From Gordonia mangrovi (lineage in GTDB: Bacteria > Actinomycetota > Actinomycetes > Mycobacteriales > Mycobacteriaceae), in contig NZ_CP102850.1 in the NCBI RefSeq assembly GCF_024734075.1, forward strand, positions 434,001 to 498,000: a stretch of DNA of 64,000 bases, given 5' to 3'. Shown piece by piece: positions 26,971 through 36,471 of the stretch; the stretch's first letter is position 1, and each line of letters opens with the position of its first letter. Below the pieces are notes generated by a model, which made no database searches, had not been told where the DNA came from, and saw only the letters and a list, made by a program, of their open reading frames with translations. Both the position numbers and the translations under genes were made by a program.

Positions 26971-29925
26971 CTAGTTGGGCAGCGACTCGTACTGCTGCAC
27001 CGCTTGGTTCAGCCGGTCGAGGGCTTCGCCGTAGGCGGTGAAGTTCCCCGAACTCTGCGCCTCCGCCAGAGCGTCCAGCGCTTCGCTGATCGCCTGCAAC
27101 GCGGCGTCGCGCTCCTGTGTCGACCCCGTCGCGGGCGGCGTCACCTGCTGCTGTTCGCCGGCCGGCGGTTGCTCGGTCTGCTCAGGCGTTTCCGGCTGTG
27201 CCGGGGTCTCACCGGGAACCAGTGCGGCCCCCTGCGGATTGATACCCACCTGCGACAGCGCACCCGCCGTGGTGGGCGCATAACCGACCTGATTCTCGTA
27301 CCGGGTGATCACCCGGAACAGGCGCGGATACGTGCCCTCACCGCGTGCCTGGGCGTACATCGGCACCACATAGAGGATGCCGCTGTTGCCCACCGGCAAC
27401 GTCAACAAGTTGCCGAACATGACGTCGACGTTGCCCTGGAAATTTCGTCGGCTCTCGGCCACCCGATCGTCCTGCTGCATCGGGTTGAACGCCTGCCGAG
27501 GACCATCTCGCTGGATGTTGGTCGGGATGGTCTTGACGGTGATCTGACCGTAGTCCGCGGGATCCGACGACACCGTCATGTAGGCACCCAGGATGGGCCG
27601 GTTCAGACGTGTCAGCACCGAGGTCAGCTGGAACGACGGCAGCGCGTTCTCCGGCGAAGACGCCACGAAGTAGTAGGGCGGTTGGTCGAGGCCCTGTGCA
27701 TCGGCGTCCTCGTTGGTCGGGTCCGACGGCACCGACCAGAAGTCACTGCCCTCGAAGAACTGCTGCGGATTGGTGACGTGGTACTTCGTCAGCAACGAGC
27801 GCTGGATCTTGAACAGATCTTCCGGGTATCGGACGTGATCGGCGAGCGATTCCTGCTGGTCGAATTCGCCACGCGATTTCACCGTTCCGGGAAAGACGTT
27901 CATCCACGTCCGCAGCACCGGGTCCTGGTCGTCGAACTGGTAGAGCGTGACCTCGCCGGTGTAGGCGTCGACCGTGGCCTTCACCGAGTTCCGCACATAG
28001 GAGACGCTCCGGTTGACCTGGGTCCGCCCAGTCTGGCCCTGGTTCAGTTCCTGCGCGTCGGCCGTTGCCGCCTGCAGCGAGGTCCGCTGCGCGTACGGGT
28101 AATTGTCCAGTGTCGTGTAACCGTCCACGATCCATTTGATCGAACCGTCGGCCATCACTGCCGGATACGTCTTGGAGTCGACTGTCAGCCACGGCGCCGC
28201 CTTCTTCACGCGGTCGCGTGGGTCGCGGTCGTAGAGCAGCTTCGAGTTCTCGTTGATCTCACCGGAGAGCAGGAAGTTGCGCTCGGCGAACCGGATCGAA
28301 TACAGCAGCCGGTTGAAGTAGTTGCCCAGCGAGACGCCCGCGTCACCCTGGTAGGTGTAGGTCGAGTCCTGGGTGTCGTACTCGCGGGATTCATCGTTGT
28401 TGGAGCCGACGATCGCGTAGTCGGGATCGACCTGCGAGATCAGCTCACCGAAGTAGATGCGCGGCTGGGTGACCTTGATCGGCGCCTCGGCCTGGTACTC
28501 CTCGGACTGGTAGTTCGACAGGTCGCTGACGAAGAAGACCGGCGAACCGCCGCCCTCGACGTCGTCGGAGGCGGGTTGGTTGACCCGGTTGGCCGGCGCG
28601 GCGACGAATCCGTTGCCGTGGGTGTAGACGAGGTGCTTGTTGAGCCAGTTCGTCTGGTTGCCGACCAGTCGCGCGGGGTCGATCTCACGGACCGCGACCA
28701 CGAAATCGCGCATCTCACCATCGATGTCATAGCGGTCCAACGCCAGCTGGGTGGGGAATCCGTAGAAGTTCTGCCGCTGCTGTAGCTGCGTGAACGCCGG
28801 CGACACGATGTTCGGGTCGAGGATGCGGATATTCGACAACGTCGGGACGTCGGCGTCGACCGAGGCCTGGTTGACCGGTTCGGCCGTCCAGTTCGGTTGG
28901 GTGGTGACCTGTTCTGGACCGATACCGTAGGCCTGTTCGGTCGCCGTGATGTTGCGGGAGATGTATTCGGATTCCTTCTGCGCCGCGTTCGGCTTGACCG
29001 AGAACTGCTCCATCGCCAGCGGCCACCCGACGCCGATCACCAGCGCCGACAGCAACATCAACGCGGTCGCCAGAGCCGGCACCCGCAGATCCCGCAGCAC
29101 GATGCCGGCGAAGAAGGCGACCGCACAGATGATCGCGATCGCCATCAGGATCAGTTTCGAGGGCAGGACCGCATTGATGTCGGTGTAGCTCGCGCCGGTG
29201 AAGATGTCCTGCTTGCGCTGGCTCGACAGCAAGGAATACCGGTCAAGCCAATACGCGGCTGCCTTGAGCAGCAGGAAGGTGCCGGCCAGCGCGGCCAGCT
29301 GGATGCGCGCGGCGGTGGAGAACGACGGTCCGTTGCCGTTGGAGCCACCGCCGGTCAGCCGAATGCCCCCGAACAGGTAGTGCGTCAGCAGGTTCGCCAG
29401 GAAGGCGATCACCACGACCACGAACAGCAGGTTCAACACCAGCCTGATGAAGGGCAGATCGAAGGCGTAGAAGCTCACGTCGATGCCGAACTGCGGATCG
29501 GTGATTCCGAACTGCTCGCCGTGCAGGAAGGTCTGCACCGTCGCCCAGGAGCCCTGCGTGACCAGACCGGCCAGGACCCCGATGATGATCGCCGGGACGA
29601 TGGCGAACCACCGGGTGCGGCCCATCACGGTGGTCCGGTAGCGCGCGAGCGGATCATTCGGACCCGAGGCCGGCACGAACACCGGCCGCGTCCGGTACGC
29701 CATCGCGATGGCGCCGAAGATGAGCAGACCCACCACCACGGTGGTGATGAGGAACAGGATCACCCGGGTCCACATCACGGTGGAGAACACCCGCGTGTAA
29801 CCGACATCGGACATCCACAGCCAGTCCGTGATCAGCCCGACCAGCCGGGGCCCGACCAGCAGCAGCACCAGGATGCCGACGCCGACCCCGATGGCGATCT
29901 TGCTTCTGCGCGACAGTGTCGGCAT
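26971..29925 (-). CDS. UPF0182 family large membrane protein
   Basis: About 984 residues. The N-terminal third holds about seven membrane helices (IGVGVGILVLLLVGPRLVG first); the rest is a large extracytoplasmic region with an acidic, Pro/Gln-rich linker (about residues 870-910) and a short helical end. This is the UPF0182 layout, found across actinobacteria (Rv3193c in M. tuberculosis); function is not established. The start is uncertain: ATG 29925 (MPTLSRRSK) fits the family, while GTGs at 29958 and 29949 are in frame. Confidence 0.93.
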   Translation of the reverse strand: MPTLSRRSKIAIGVGVGILVLLLVGPRLVGLITDWLWMSDVGYTRVFSTVMWTRVILFLITTVVVGLLIFGAIAMAYRTRPVFVPASGPNDPLARYRTTVMGRTRWFAIVPAIIIGVLAGLVTQGSWATVQTFLHGEQFGITDPQFGIDVSFYAFDLPFIRLVLNLLFVVVVIAFLANLLTHYLFGGIRLTGGGSNGNGPSFSTAARIQLAALAGTFLLLKAAAYWLDRYSLLSSQRKQDIFTGASYTDINAVLPSKLILMAIAIICAVAFFAGIVLRDLRVPALATALMLLSALVIGVGWPLAMEQFSVKPNAAQKESEYISRNITATEQAYGIGPEQVTTQPNWTAEPVNQASVDADVPTLSNIRILDPNIVSPAFTQLQQRQNFYGFPTQLALDRYDIDGEMRDFVVAVREIDPARLVGNQTNWLNKHLVYTHGNGFVAAPANRVNQPASDDVEGGGSPVFFVSDLSNYQSEEYQAEAPIKVTQPRIYFGELISQVDPDYAIVGSNNDESREYDTQDSTYTYQGDAGVSLGNYFNRLLYSIRFAERNFLLSGEINENSKLLYDRDPRDRVKKAAPWLTVDSKTYPAVMADGSIKWIVDGYTTLDNYPYAQRTSLQAATADAQELNQGQTGRTQVNRSVSYVRNSVKATVDAYTGEVTLYQFDDQDPVLRTWMNVFPGTVKSRGEFDQQESLADHVRYPEDLFKIQRSLLTKYHVTNPQQFFEGSDFWSVPSDPTNEDADAQGLDQPPYYFVASSPENALPSFQLTSVLTRLNRPILGAYMTVSSDPADYGQITVKTIPTNIQRDGPRQAFNPMQQDDRVAESRRNFQGNVDVMFGNLLTLPVGNSGILYVVPMYAQARGEGTYPRLFRVITRYENQVGYAPTTAGALSQVGINPQGAALVPGETPAQPETPEQTEQPPAGEQQQVTPPATGSTQERDAALQAISEALDALAEAQSSGNFTAYGEALDRLNQAVQQYESLPN

Positions 29926-30203
29926 ACCAGCCGGCCCGCGAACGCCCACCTGACCCACTCTCCAAAGTTCTCAATCCGGACATCGGCCCGACCGGCGTGG
30001 ACGCCCGCCTGACTCGTGCACCCAACTGTACTGGTCGGCCCGCGATGGGATCGACGGTGCCGTACCGGCCGCGGGTGCGACCGTGATCCGGCGCGTCGAA
30101 CAGGGCATCGGCTGTGCTGTCGGGTGGTGTACGACGAACCGGCAACGATCGGTCGCCGCGGTGAGTTCCATGTCACACCGACGCGAGGCGGCAAGATGAC
30201 ACC

Positions 30204-30782
30204 GTGACCGACGACGACCTGGGCCGCCCGCCAACCGACCCCACCGATCTGTCCGTCGACGACCTGGGCGCCGCGCTGCGTGAGGTCGTCGAATTCGTCG
30301 ACACCGCGGGATGGGGGCAACCGCCGATGCTGTTCGCGCTGGTGCCCACCGCGGTCCTGGCAGCGTCACAACCGGGATTGATCGATCCCGAGGACGACTC
30401 CGCGCTCAGTCCGGTCGCCCAGGAACCACTCCCCGCATCGGCCCACGGCGCCGGGGCAGAGATCGAACGGGTCCTGGCCACCACGACGTGGCCCTCGGCG
30501 GTCGCGGGCGCGGCATTGATCCAGGAGATCGTCGTCCTGCCGCCCGAGGCGGATGGGACCGAAGACGTCGCGGCCGCGGCCACGCACCCCGATCGCCGGA
30601 GCGCGCGCCTGATCGTCGGCGCCCTGCGGACCGGGACCACCCTGGGTCTGCTCCGGCTACGCCCCGACGACGCCGATGGGGCCGATGGGGCCGATGACGG
30701 GAACATCGAGTTGCTCACCCGTCACGACCTCGCCGCCGACCTTCGTGCGGCGCTCGCGCACACGTTCGACGAGAGCGACTGA
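30204..30782 (+). CDS. PPA1309 family protein
   Basis: A 192-residue cytoplasmic protein of the PPA1309 family: LREVVEFVDTAGWGQPPMLF near the start, then EIERVLATTTWPSAVAGAAL, GALRTGTTLGLLRLRPDD and an end LLTRHDLAADLRAALAHTF. No catalytic residues are known for the family. The start is GTG at 30204. It is transcribed divergently from the UPF0182 gene, across a 278-bp gap in which I see no other feature. Confidence 0.85.
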   Translation: MTDDDLGRPPTDPTDLSVDDLGAALREVVEFVDTAGWGQPPMLFALVPTAVLAASQPGLIDPEDDSALSPVAQEPLPASAHGAGAEIERVLATTTWPSAVAGAALIQEIVVLPPEADGTEDVAAAATHPDRRSARLIVGALRTGTTLGLLRLRPDDADGADGADDGNIELLTRHDLAADLRAALAHTFDESD

Positions 30783-30865
30783 ACGCCCGGCACGGATGCC
30801 GGCGCGATCGCGCGGTCGCTCTGCGGTGTGATCGACGATCGGTGTGATCGACCGCCGTGTGCTGT

Positions 30866-31906
30866 TCAGCAGCGTGGAGCGGGCCGGCCGTCGCCGAGCG
30901 CGTCGAGCGCGTCGACGGCCCCGTCCAGGTCGCCCACCTTCACCAGGGTCAGCCCCTCGGGGGCATCGGAAACCGCTTCGACGCAATTGCGTTCGGGCAC
31001 CAGGAACACTGTGGCGCCGGCATCGCGCGCCGCCCGGGTCTTGTGGGTGATACCCCCGATCGGCCCCACCACCCCGTCCTCGGTGATGGTGCCGGTACCC
31101 GCGATGAAGTCGCCGTGGGTCAGCTCCCCCGGGCTGAGCCGGTCGATCACGGCCAGGGTCAGCATCATTCCGGCCGACGGACCGCCGATGTCCCCGACGT
31201 TGTAGGAGATCTTCAGTGCGGGATCGGCGTTGACCACCTCCGGCGTGACACCGAGGTAGCCGACCTCCGGGTCGTCGGGCCGGGCCGCCAGGGTTATCGT
31301 CACCGATCGCCGCTGTCCGCCGCGCTCGATCTCGATCGGCACCGACTCGCCGGGCGCATGCGCCATGACCGCATCCTGCATCTCGGCGGTTGTCGACACC
31401 GCACGACCGTCGACACTGAGGACCTGATCGTCCACCTCGAGTTCCGGGGCGGCCGGTCCGTCGTCGGCGACCGAGGTGAGCACCAGCTTGGTGGGGCGGT
31501 CGAGATAGCGCAACGCGGCCGCGGTGGCGCTGTCCTCCGAACCCGTCATCTCCTGCTGGTTCTGCTCGCGGACCTGGTCGGGGGTCTGATCGGGGGGGAA
31601 CAGTCGGTCGCGCGGTTCGAGACTGTACGTCCCTGACATCCACATCCCGAGCGCCTGGAACAGCGACATCCCGTCGGTGACCGAGACGGTGGTGAGATTG
31701 AGATTTCCGGTGGTGGGATCGGTGGGGACGCCGGTGATGTCGACCACCGGTTTGTCGTCGAGCTCACCGAGCGTGTTGACGGTGGGACCCGGCCCCAGAG
31801 CGACGAACGGCACCTGCACGGACGTACCGATGAACAGCAGGGCCACGAACACCATCGCCGTCACGGCGACAGTCGCAATGCGACGATGGCCGGGCTTCAG
31901 ACTCAT
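30866..31906 (-). CDS. YlbL-like membrane-anchored PDZ / Lon-type serine protease
   Basis: A 346-residue protein: N-terminal anchor (about 9-30), a PDZ domain (about 125-215, DQVLSVDGRAV), and a Lon-type S16 protease domain with catalytic Ser in GGPSAGMMLTLAVID and Lys in GGITHKTRAARDAGA. It occupies the Rv3194c position. The ATG at 31906 is only seven bases after a TACTGT -10-like hexamer, so the transcript may be leaderless. The divergent partner is a DUF2342 protein. Confidence 0.92.
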   Translation of the reverse strand: MSLKPGHRRIATVAVTAMVFVALLFIGTSVQVPFVALGPGPTVNTLGELDDKPVVDITGVPTDPTTGNLNLTTVSVTDGMSLFQALGMWMSGTYSLEPRDRLFPPDQTPDQVREQNQQEMTGSEDSATAAALRYLDRPTKLVLTSVADDGPAAPELEVDDQVLSVDGRAVSTTAEMQDAVMAHAPGESVPIEIERGGQRRSVTITLAARPDDPEVGYLGVTPEVVNADPALKISYNVGDIGGPSAGMMLTLAVIDRLSPGELTHGDFIAGTGTITEDGVVGPIGGITHKTRAARDAGATVFLVPERNCVEAVSDAPEGLTLVKVGDLDGAVDALDALGDGRPAPRC

Positions 31907-31944
31907 TCCGCTCACAGTAGTTGACCTGCCCGACGGCGATCCGT

Positions 31945-32003
31945 GCCGCTCACCGCCGTTGCCAGGCGACGACCGCCACCGCACCGACTGGGCGGTGAGC
32001 GGC
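31945..32003. repeat. Inverted repeat in the divergent promoter region
   Basis: GCCGCTCACCGCC (31945-31957) and its exact complement GGCGGTGAGCGGC (31991-32003) are separated by 33 bases between the ylbL-like and DUF2342 genes. It could be a pair of regulator half-sites or an RNA structure. A -10-like TACGCT follows at 32005. Confidence 0.5.
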
Positions 32004-32054
32004 CTACGCTCAAGGCGAACGCCACATCGATGCCCGGGCGGTACCGTGGAGGGC

Positions 32055-33551
32055 ATGAATGATCTGCCCTTCGGGTTCTCCCCGTCCGGTGACGGAGACG
32101 ACGAGCGCCGCGCAGAGAACGAGCGCCGCAAGAATGAGCGCAAGGATCAGTCCGGGTCCGGCGGGTCGGCCGGCGGCGCCCAGAATCCCTTCGGATTCGC
32201 CCCCGGTGGTGAGGGATTCGATCCCGGCTCGTTCGACCCGTCGCAGTTGGGCCAGATGTTCTCTCAACTGGGCAGCATGTTCAGCGGCATGGGCGCCGGC
32301 ATGACTCCCGGATCCGGCGGTGGTGGCGGCCCAGTGAATTACCAGGTCGCGACCAATCTGGCGCGCCAACAGATCGGCAATTTCACGCCGGTCCTGGACA
32401 AGGAGACCAGCGCCGTCACCGACGCGGTCCGACTGGCCGAGGTCTGGCTCGACGACGTCACCACCTTTCCCAGCGGGGTGCGCCAATCGGTGGCCTGGAC
32501 CCCGGTGACGTGGCTCGAGGAGTCGATGCCCACCTGGAAACGGCTGTGCGATCCGGTCGCCGAGCAACTGTCGCGCACCTGGGAACAGAACCTTCCGCCC
32601 GAGGCCGCCCAGTTCGCCGGACCGATGATGGGCATGCTCACCCAGATGAGCGGCATGGCGTTCGGCACTCAACTCGGCCAGGGCCTGGGCCAACTCGCCA
32701 AAGAGGTGCTGACCTCCACCGACGTCGGGTTGCCGTTGGCGCCCGAAGGAGAGGCGGTCCTGCTTCCCGAGGCGATCGCGAAGTTCGCCGAGGGGCTCGA
32801 GCAACCGGCGCAGGAAATCGTCGTCTTCCTCGCGGCACGTGAGGCGGCGCACGTACGGCTGTTCACCCACGTCCCGTGGTTGCGCCAACGATTGCTGTCA
32901 ACGGTCGAGGAGTACGCCCGCGGTATCAGCATCGATTTCAGCGGCATCGCCGGCATGACCGAGGGAGTCGACCCACAGGAACTGCTGTCGAACCCGGCCA
33001 AACTCGAGGAGCTCATCGGATCGTCGGCGTCCTTCGAACCGACCACCACACCGGAGCAGCAAGCCGCACTCGCGCGACTCGAGACATTGCTCGCCCTCAT
33101 CGAGGGGTGGGTGGAGCAGGTGGTGTCGACGGCCCTGGCCGACCGCATCCCCAGCGTCGGCGCGCTGACGGAGACCATGCGCCGCCGACGGGCGTCCGGG
33201 GGTCCCGCCGAGCAGACCTTCGCCACGCTCGTCGGGATGGAGTTGCGGCCGCGCAAGGTCCGGGAGGCATCGGCCCTGTGGCGCCAGCTCGTCGAGGCCG
33301 GTGACATCGCGACCCGCGACGGGGTGTGGGCGCACCCCGACCTGATCCCCGACGCCGAGGACCTCGACAACCCCGCGGCATTCATCGACGGTGTGATCGG
33401 CGGCGGTGTGAGCTCGTTCGATGATCCGATCGCCCAGCTGGAGGCCACGCTGGCGCAGGAACGCGCCGAGAAGTCGGCCGAGGATGCCGGCAGCGACGAT
33501 TCGGACACCGACGGCCCGGACGGCCGCGAGGCGGACCCGCGCGACCGGTGA
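32055..33551 (+). CDS. DUF2342 zincin-like metalloprotease
   Basis: A 498-residue protein of the DUF2342 / 'zinc-dependent metalloprotease' family. The N-terminus is low-complexity, with Gly/Phe/Met repeats (FDPGSFDPSQLGQMFSQL). The conserved core has PMMGMLTQMSGMAFGTQLGQ and the motif AAREAAHVRLFTHVPWLR. The C-terminus is acidic. No signal peptide. ATG 32055 has GGAGGG just upstream. Proteolysis itself is not proven for this family. It corresponds to Rv3195. Confidence 0.9.
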   Translation: MNDLPFGFSPSGDGDDERRAENERRKNERKDQSGSGGSAGGAQNPFGFAPGGEGFDPGSFDPSQLGQMFSQLGSMFSGMGAGMTPGSGGGGGPVNYQVATNLARQQIGNFTPVLDKETSAVTDAVRLAEVWLDDVTTFPSGVRQSVAWTPVTWLEESMPTWKRLCDPVAEQLSRTWEQNLPPEAAQFAGPMMGMLTQMSGMAFGTQLGQGLGQLAKEVLTSTDVGLPLAPEGEAVLLPEAIAKFAEGLEQPAQEIVVFLAAREAAHVRLFTHVPWLRQRLLSTVEEYARGISIDFSGIAGMTEGVDPQELLSNPAKLEELIGSSASFEPTTTPEQQAALARLETLLALIEGWVEQVVSTALADRIPSVGALTETMRRRRASGGPAEQTFATLVGMELRPRKVREASALWRQLVEAGDIATRDGVWAHPDLIPDAEDLDNPAAFIDGVIGGGVSSFDDPIAQLEATLAQERAEKSAEDAGSDDSDTDGPDGREADPRDR

Positions 33552-33644
33552 CCGGCGCGACCAGATCTCTGGACAACTGATCACCCACGTCTCACCTGTG
33601 GACAACTCCCCGGAACCCGCACGCGGAGGTGGCACAGTGACGCC

Positions 33645-34583
33645 ATGGCCAATCGAGTTGTCCGACGTGTCGTTCCGGCCGGCGACGGCCCGGATGCGCC
33701 GGCCCCGGCCGCGCCACCGCTGACCCTGCCGTTGTTGCGGCCGGGCACACCGGTGTTGGTACGGCCGGGTAACCGCGTCCATGTCGGCAGTGACCCGCAC
33801 GCCAGCATCGTCATCGAACTGCCCACGCAGACGCGGGCCGCCGACGTCGCGGCGTTGCTGCGTGGACTCGGTGTGGTCCGGCCGGCCGTCGAGACTCAGC
33901 GCAAGGCGCGGGCGATCGGGTTGACCGTCGCCGATCTCGCCGACATCGTCGCGCACCTGACCGCGGCGGGTCTCGCGGTGTCGGCGGCCCCCGGATCGAC
34001 TGCGACGAGCCTACGGATCGCTCTGCACGGCCACGGCCCGCTGGCCGATCTGCTCATCACCTCGCTCACCGAATCGGGTCTGGCTCCGCGGCGATCGGCC
34101 CGGCCGCCGACGACGATCGCCGACGATGGGTGGACCGCGAACCTGGTGGTGCTCACCGACTACCTCGTGCACGATCCGGCGGTGGTCAGCGCGATGCTCG
34201 CCGCCCGCGTCGCACATCTGCCGGTACGTGTACGCGACGGGGTGGGAGTGGTGGGACCGCTGGTGTTGCCGGGTTTGTCGAGCTGTCTGCGCTGCGCCGA
34301 TCACCATCGCGCCGACCTCGAACCGGACTGGCCGATGCTGGCGGCGCAGATGGTGGCGCAGACCGGGTTCGGCACCGCCGGCGTCATCCGCGGCACGGCG
34401 GCACTCGCCCAGTCGCAGATCGAGCAGCTCGCCGGGGCGTTGTGGTCGGAGCGCACCGACACCACGCCCGAGTTGCTCGACCGGGCATTGGAGTTCCATC
34501 CGACACCGGCTCGACTGGAAGCGACCAATTGGCCGCCACATCCCCTGTGCACATGCCGACCGATGGTGGCGCGGGCGGGCTGA
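33645..34583 (+). CDS. E1-like / TOMM cyclodehydratase homologue (Rv3196-like)
   Basis: A 312-residue protein. The C-terminal half carries GPLVLPGLSSCLRCADHHRAD and ends HPLCTCRPM, a Cys pattern (CxxC ... CTC) seen in the E1-like leader-peptide-binding cyclodehydratase proteins of thiazole/oxazole-modified microcin clusters. No YcaO partner, precursor peptide or dehydrogenase is nearby; instead it lies between the DUF2342 and UbiB genes, as in mycobacteria. A housekeeping role is therefore more likely. The E1 ATP loop is not evident. Confidence 0.7.
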   Translation: MANRVVRRVVPAGDGPDAPAPAAPPLTLPLLRPGTPVLVRPGNRVHVGSDPHASIVIELPTQTRAADVAALLRGLGVVRPAVETQRKARAIGLTVADLADIVAHLTAAGLAVSAAPGSTATSLRIALHGHGPLADLLITSLTESGLAPRRSARPPTTIADDGWTANLVVLTDYLVHDPAVVSAMLAARVAHLPVRVRDGVGVVGPLVLPGLSSCLRCADHHRADLEPDWPMLAAQMVAQTGFGTAGVIRGTAALAQSQIEQLAGALWSERTDTTPELLDRALEFHPTPARLEATNWPPHPLCTCRPMVARAG

Positions 34584-34649
34584 ACGCCAGGTGTGGCGGC
34601 GGCCGGGTGTCGCACCCTGTCCTCTATCCTGTGGTGGGGAAAGGACGCT

Positions 34650-35966
34650 ATGAGTGACATCGCTCGGGGGCAAGGACGACGCAACGCCAGACTGGCGTCA
34701 TTGCCCATCGGAATGGCCGGTCGCGCTGCGGCCGGACTCGGCAAGCGCATGGCCGGCCGGGACAAGGATGAGGTCCAGCAGGAGATGCTGGAGCGCGCCG
34801 CCGAACAGCTCTTCTCCGTTCTCGGAGAACTGAAGGGTGGCGCGATGAAGGTCGGTCAGGCCATGTCCATCATGGAGGCCGCGATCCCCGACGAATTCGG
34901 GGAACCGTTCCGCGAGGCGCTGACCAAACTGCAGGCCGAGGCGCCGCCTCTGCCCGCACCGAAGGTGCACAAGGTGCTCGATCAGCAGCTCGGCACCAAG
35001 TGGCGGGAACGTTTCCGCGAATTCTCCGACGAACCTGCCGCATCGGCGAGCATCGGGCAGGTCCACAAGGGCGTCTGGTCGGATGGTCGCGAGGTGGCGG
35101 TCAAGGTCCAGTACCCCGGCGCCGACCACGCCCTGAAAGCCGACCTCAAGACCTTGTCGCGCATGTCCGGGGTGATCCAGAAGATGTCGCCGGGCACCGA
35201 TGTCAAGGCGATGATGGACGAACTCATCGACCGCACCGAGGCCGAACTCGACTATCTCGGTGAAGCCGACAACCAGCGTGCGTTCGCCAAGGCGTTCGAT
35301 GGTGACCCGGATTTCGTCATCCCGAAGGTGGTTGCCAGCGCACCGAAGGTCATCGTATCGGAATGGCTTGTGGGAACTCCGCTGTCGAAGATCATCGTCT
35401 CCGGTGATCAGGAGACCCGCAACGACGCGGCAGCGAAGATGGCCACCTTCGAGGTGAGTTCACCGTTCCGGGTCGGGTTGCTGCACGGTGACCCGCATCC
35501 GGGCAACTTCTTCATCACCGCCGACGGTCGTTTCGGCGCACTGGATTTCGGTGCCGTCGGGCACTACCCCAACGGACTGCCCGCCGAGACCGGGCCGATC
35601 CTGCGGCTGGCCCGCGACAAGCAGTACGAAGAACTCAAAGAGTTGATGGTGCGGACCGATTTCATCCGCGAGTCCCGCGCCGATCGGGTGACCGCCGCCG
35701 ACATCGAGGCCTATCTGAAGCCGTATGTCGATCCGCTCTACACCGAGTCCTTCCACTTTACCCGCAAGTGGATGCAGCGTGCGGCCGGCAAGGCCACCGA
35801 CGTTCGCGGTGACGTGTACAAGACGTCGCGAAATCTCAACGTGCCCAAGAACTATGTGATGGTGTTCCGCGTGCTCGCCGGATGCGTCGGGATCGCGTCA
35901 CAGCTGGAGGCGGACGCGCCGTACCGGGCGATCATGGAGGAGTGGGTGCCCGGCCTCGCGGACTGA
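34650..35966 (+). CDS. ABC1/UbiB-family atypical kinase
   Basis: A 438-residue UbiB-like protein. The family-specific KxGQ motif is MKVGQAMSIME (about residue 69), followed by the Ala-rich loop PAASASIGQVHKGVW, the VAVKVQYPGA lysine, the catalytic HGDPHPGNFF and metal-binding DFGAVG. UbiB proteins act as ATPases in isoprenoid-quinone or lipid homeostasis; the substrate here is unknown. Equivalent to Rv3197, directly before whiB7 in convergent orientation. ATG 34650 matches the conserved start. Confidence 0.92.
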   Translation: MSDIARGQGRRNARLASLPIGMAGRAAAGLGKRMAGRDKDEVQQEMLERAAEQLFSVLGELKGGAMKVGQAMSIMEAAIPDEFGEPFREALTKLQAEAPPLPAPKVHKVLDQQLGTKWRERFREFSDEPAASASIGQVHKGVWSDGREVAVKVQYPGADHALKADLKTLSRMSGVIQKMSPGTDVKAMMDELIDRTEAELDYLGEADNQRAFAKAFDGDPDFVIPKVVASAPKVIVSEWLVGTPLSKIIVSGDQETRNDAAAKMATFEVSSPFRVGLLHGDPHPGNFFITADGRFGALDFGAVGHYPNGLPAETGPILRLARDKQYEELKELMVRTDFIRESRADRVTAADIEAYLKPYVDPLYTESFHFTRKWMQRAAGKATDVRGDVYKTSRNLNVPKNYVMVFRVLAGCVGIASQLEADAPYRAIMEEWVPGLAD

Positions 35967-35985
35967 GTCCGGACACCCACTCCTC
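35937..35985. terminator. Bidirectional terminator across the ubiB and whiB7 3' ends
   Basis: GAGGAGTGGGTGCCCGG (35937-35953) pairs with CCGGACACCCACTCCTC (35969-35985), 17 bp with one wobble. The left arm is ubiB coding sequence; the right arm reaches the whiB7 stop. It can terminate both convergent genes. Confidence 0.8.
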
Positions 35986-36274
35986 ACGCGGCGTTCTTGC
36001 GTGGGCGGCCACGCGGCCGCTTGCGTGCGACCACCGCGCCACGTTCGAAGATCTCGCCGCCCCAGACCCCCCAGGGCTCGGCGCGGTCGAGGGCGGCCTG
36101 CAGGCAGGCTCGCTGCAATGGGCACTCGGCACACATGGCCTTGGCCCGCTCGAGATCCCGGGGGTCCTCGGCGAACCACAGATCGGCGTCGGTCACCTGG
36201 CAGGGCAGGTCCAGGCCGCCGACCGACCCGCGGTCCGCCGTGGGACAGGATTCGAGAACGCAATCGACAGTCAT
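35984..36274 (-). CDS. whiB7: Transcriptional regulator WhiB7
   Basis: A 96-residue Fe-S regulator of intrinsic antibiotic resistance. The four cluster cysteines are in LPCQVTDAD, MCAECP and RACLQ. The EPWGVWGGE turn binds sigma-A, and the C-terminus RPRGRPRKNAA is the AT-hook that marks WhiB7 among WhiB proteins. ATG 36274 lies four bases after GGAGAG. It sits between ubiB and uvrD2 as in M. tuberculosis and has a long regulatory leader. Confidence 0.96.
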   Translation of the reverse strand: MTVDCVLESCPTADRGSVGGLDLPCQVTDADLWFAEDPRDLERAKAMCAECPLQRACLQAALDRAEPWGVWGGEIFERGAVVARKRPRGRPRKNAA

Positions 36275-36382
36275 TCTGCTCTCCACATCTGCTCGTGTTT
36301 GGGGTGTTGCACCCGCGTCCCGATGTGGATGTCGACGATGGAACTACAACTCCGACGCTCGTCCGGTTCGGACGGCTGTCGC

Positions 36383-36471
36383 CAGAGGCGGTTCACGGTC
36401 GTTCACAAGGGGCCACGGGTTCGCCTCTGCGATTCGCCCGTGGCCCGAAAGTCCGGAGTCAGTGACTCCGA
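36383..36471 (-). promoter_or_regulatory. whiB7 leader: attenuator-like competing hairpins
   Basis: In the minus-strand RNA, CGGAGTCA pairs with TGACTCCG (36471-36455). Next a stem GGCCACGGG/CCCGTGGCC forms (36445-36437 with 36419-36411). The loop of that second stem contains CAGAGGCG, which can pair instead with CGCCTCTG further downstream (36390-36383). The two pairings exclude each other, as in a transcription attenuator. Antibiotic-sensitive attenuation of whiB7 is known in mycobacteria; the details here are inferred from sequence. Confidence 0.65.
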
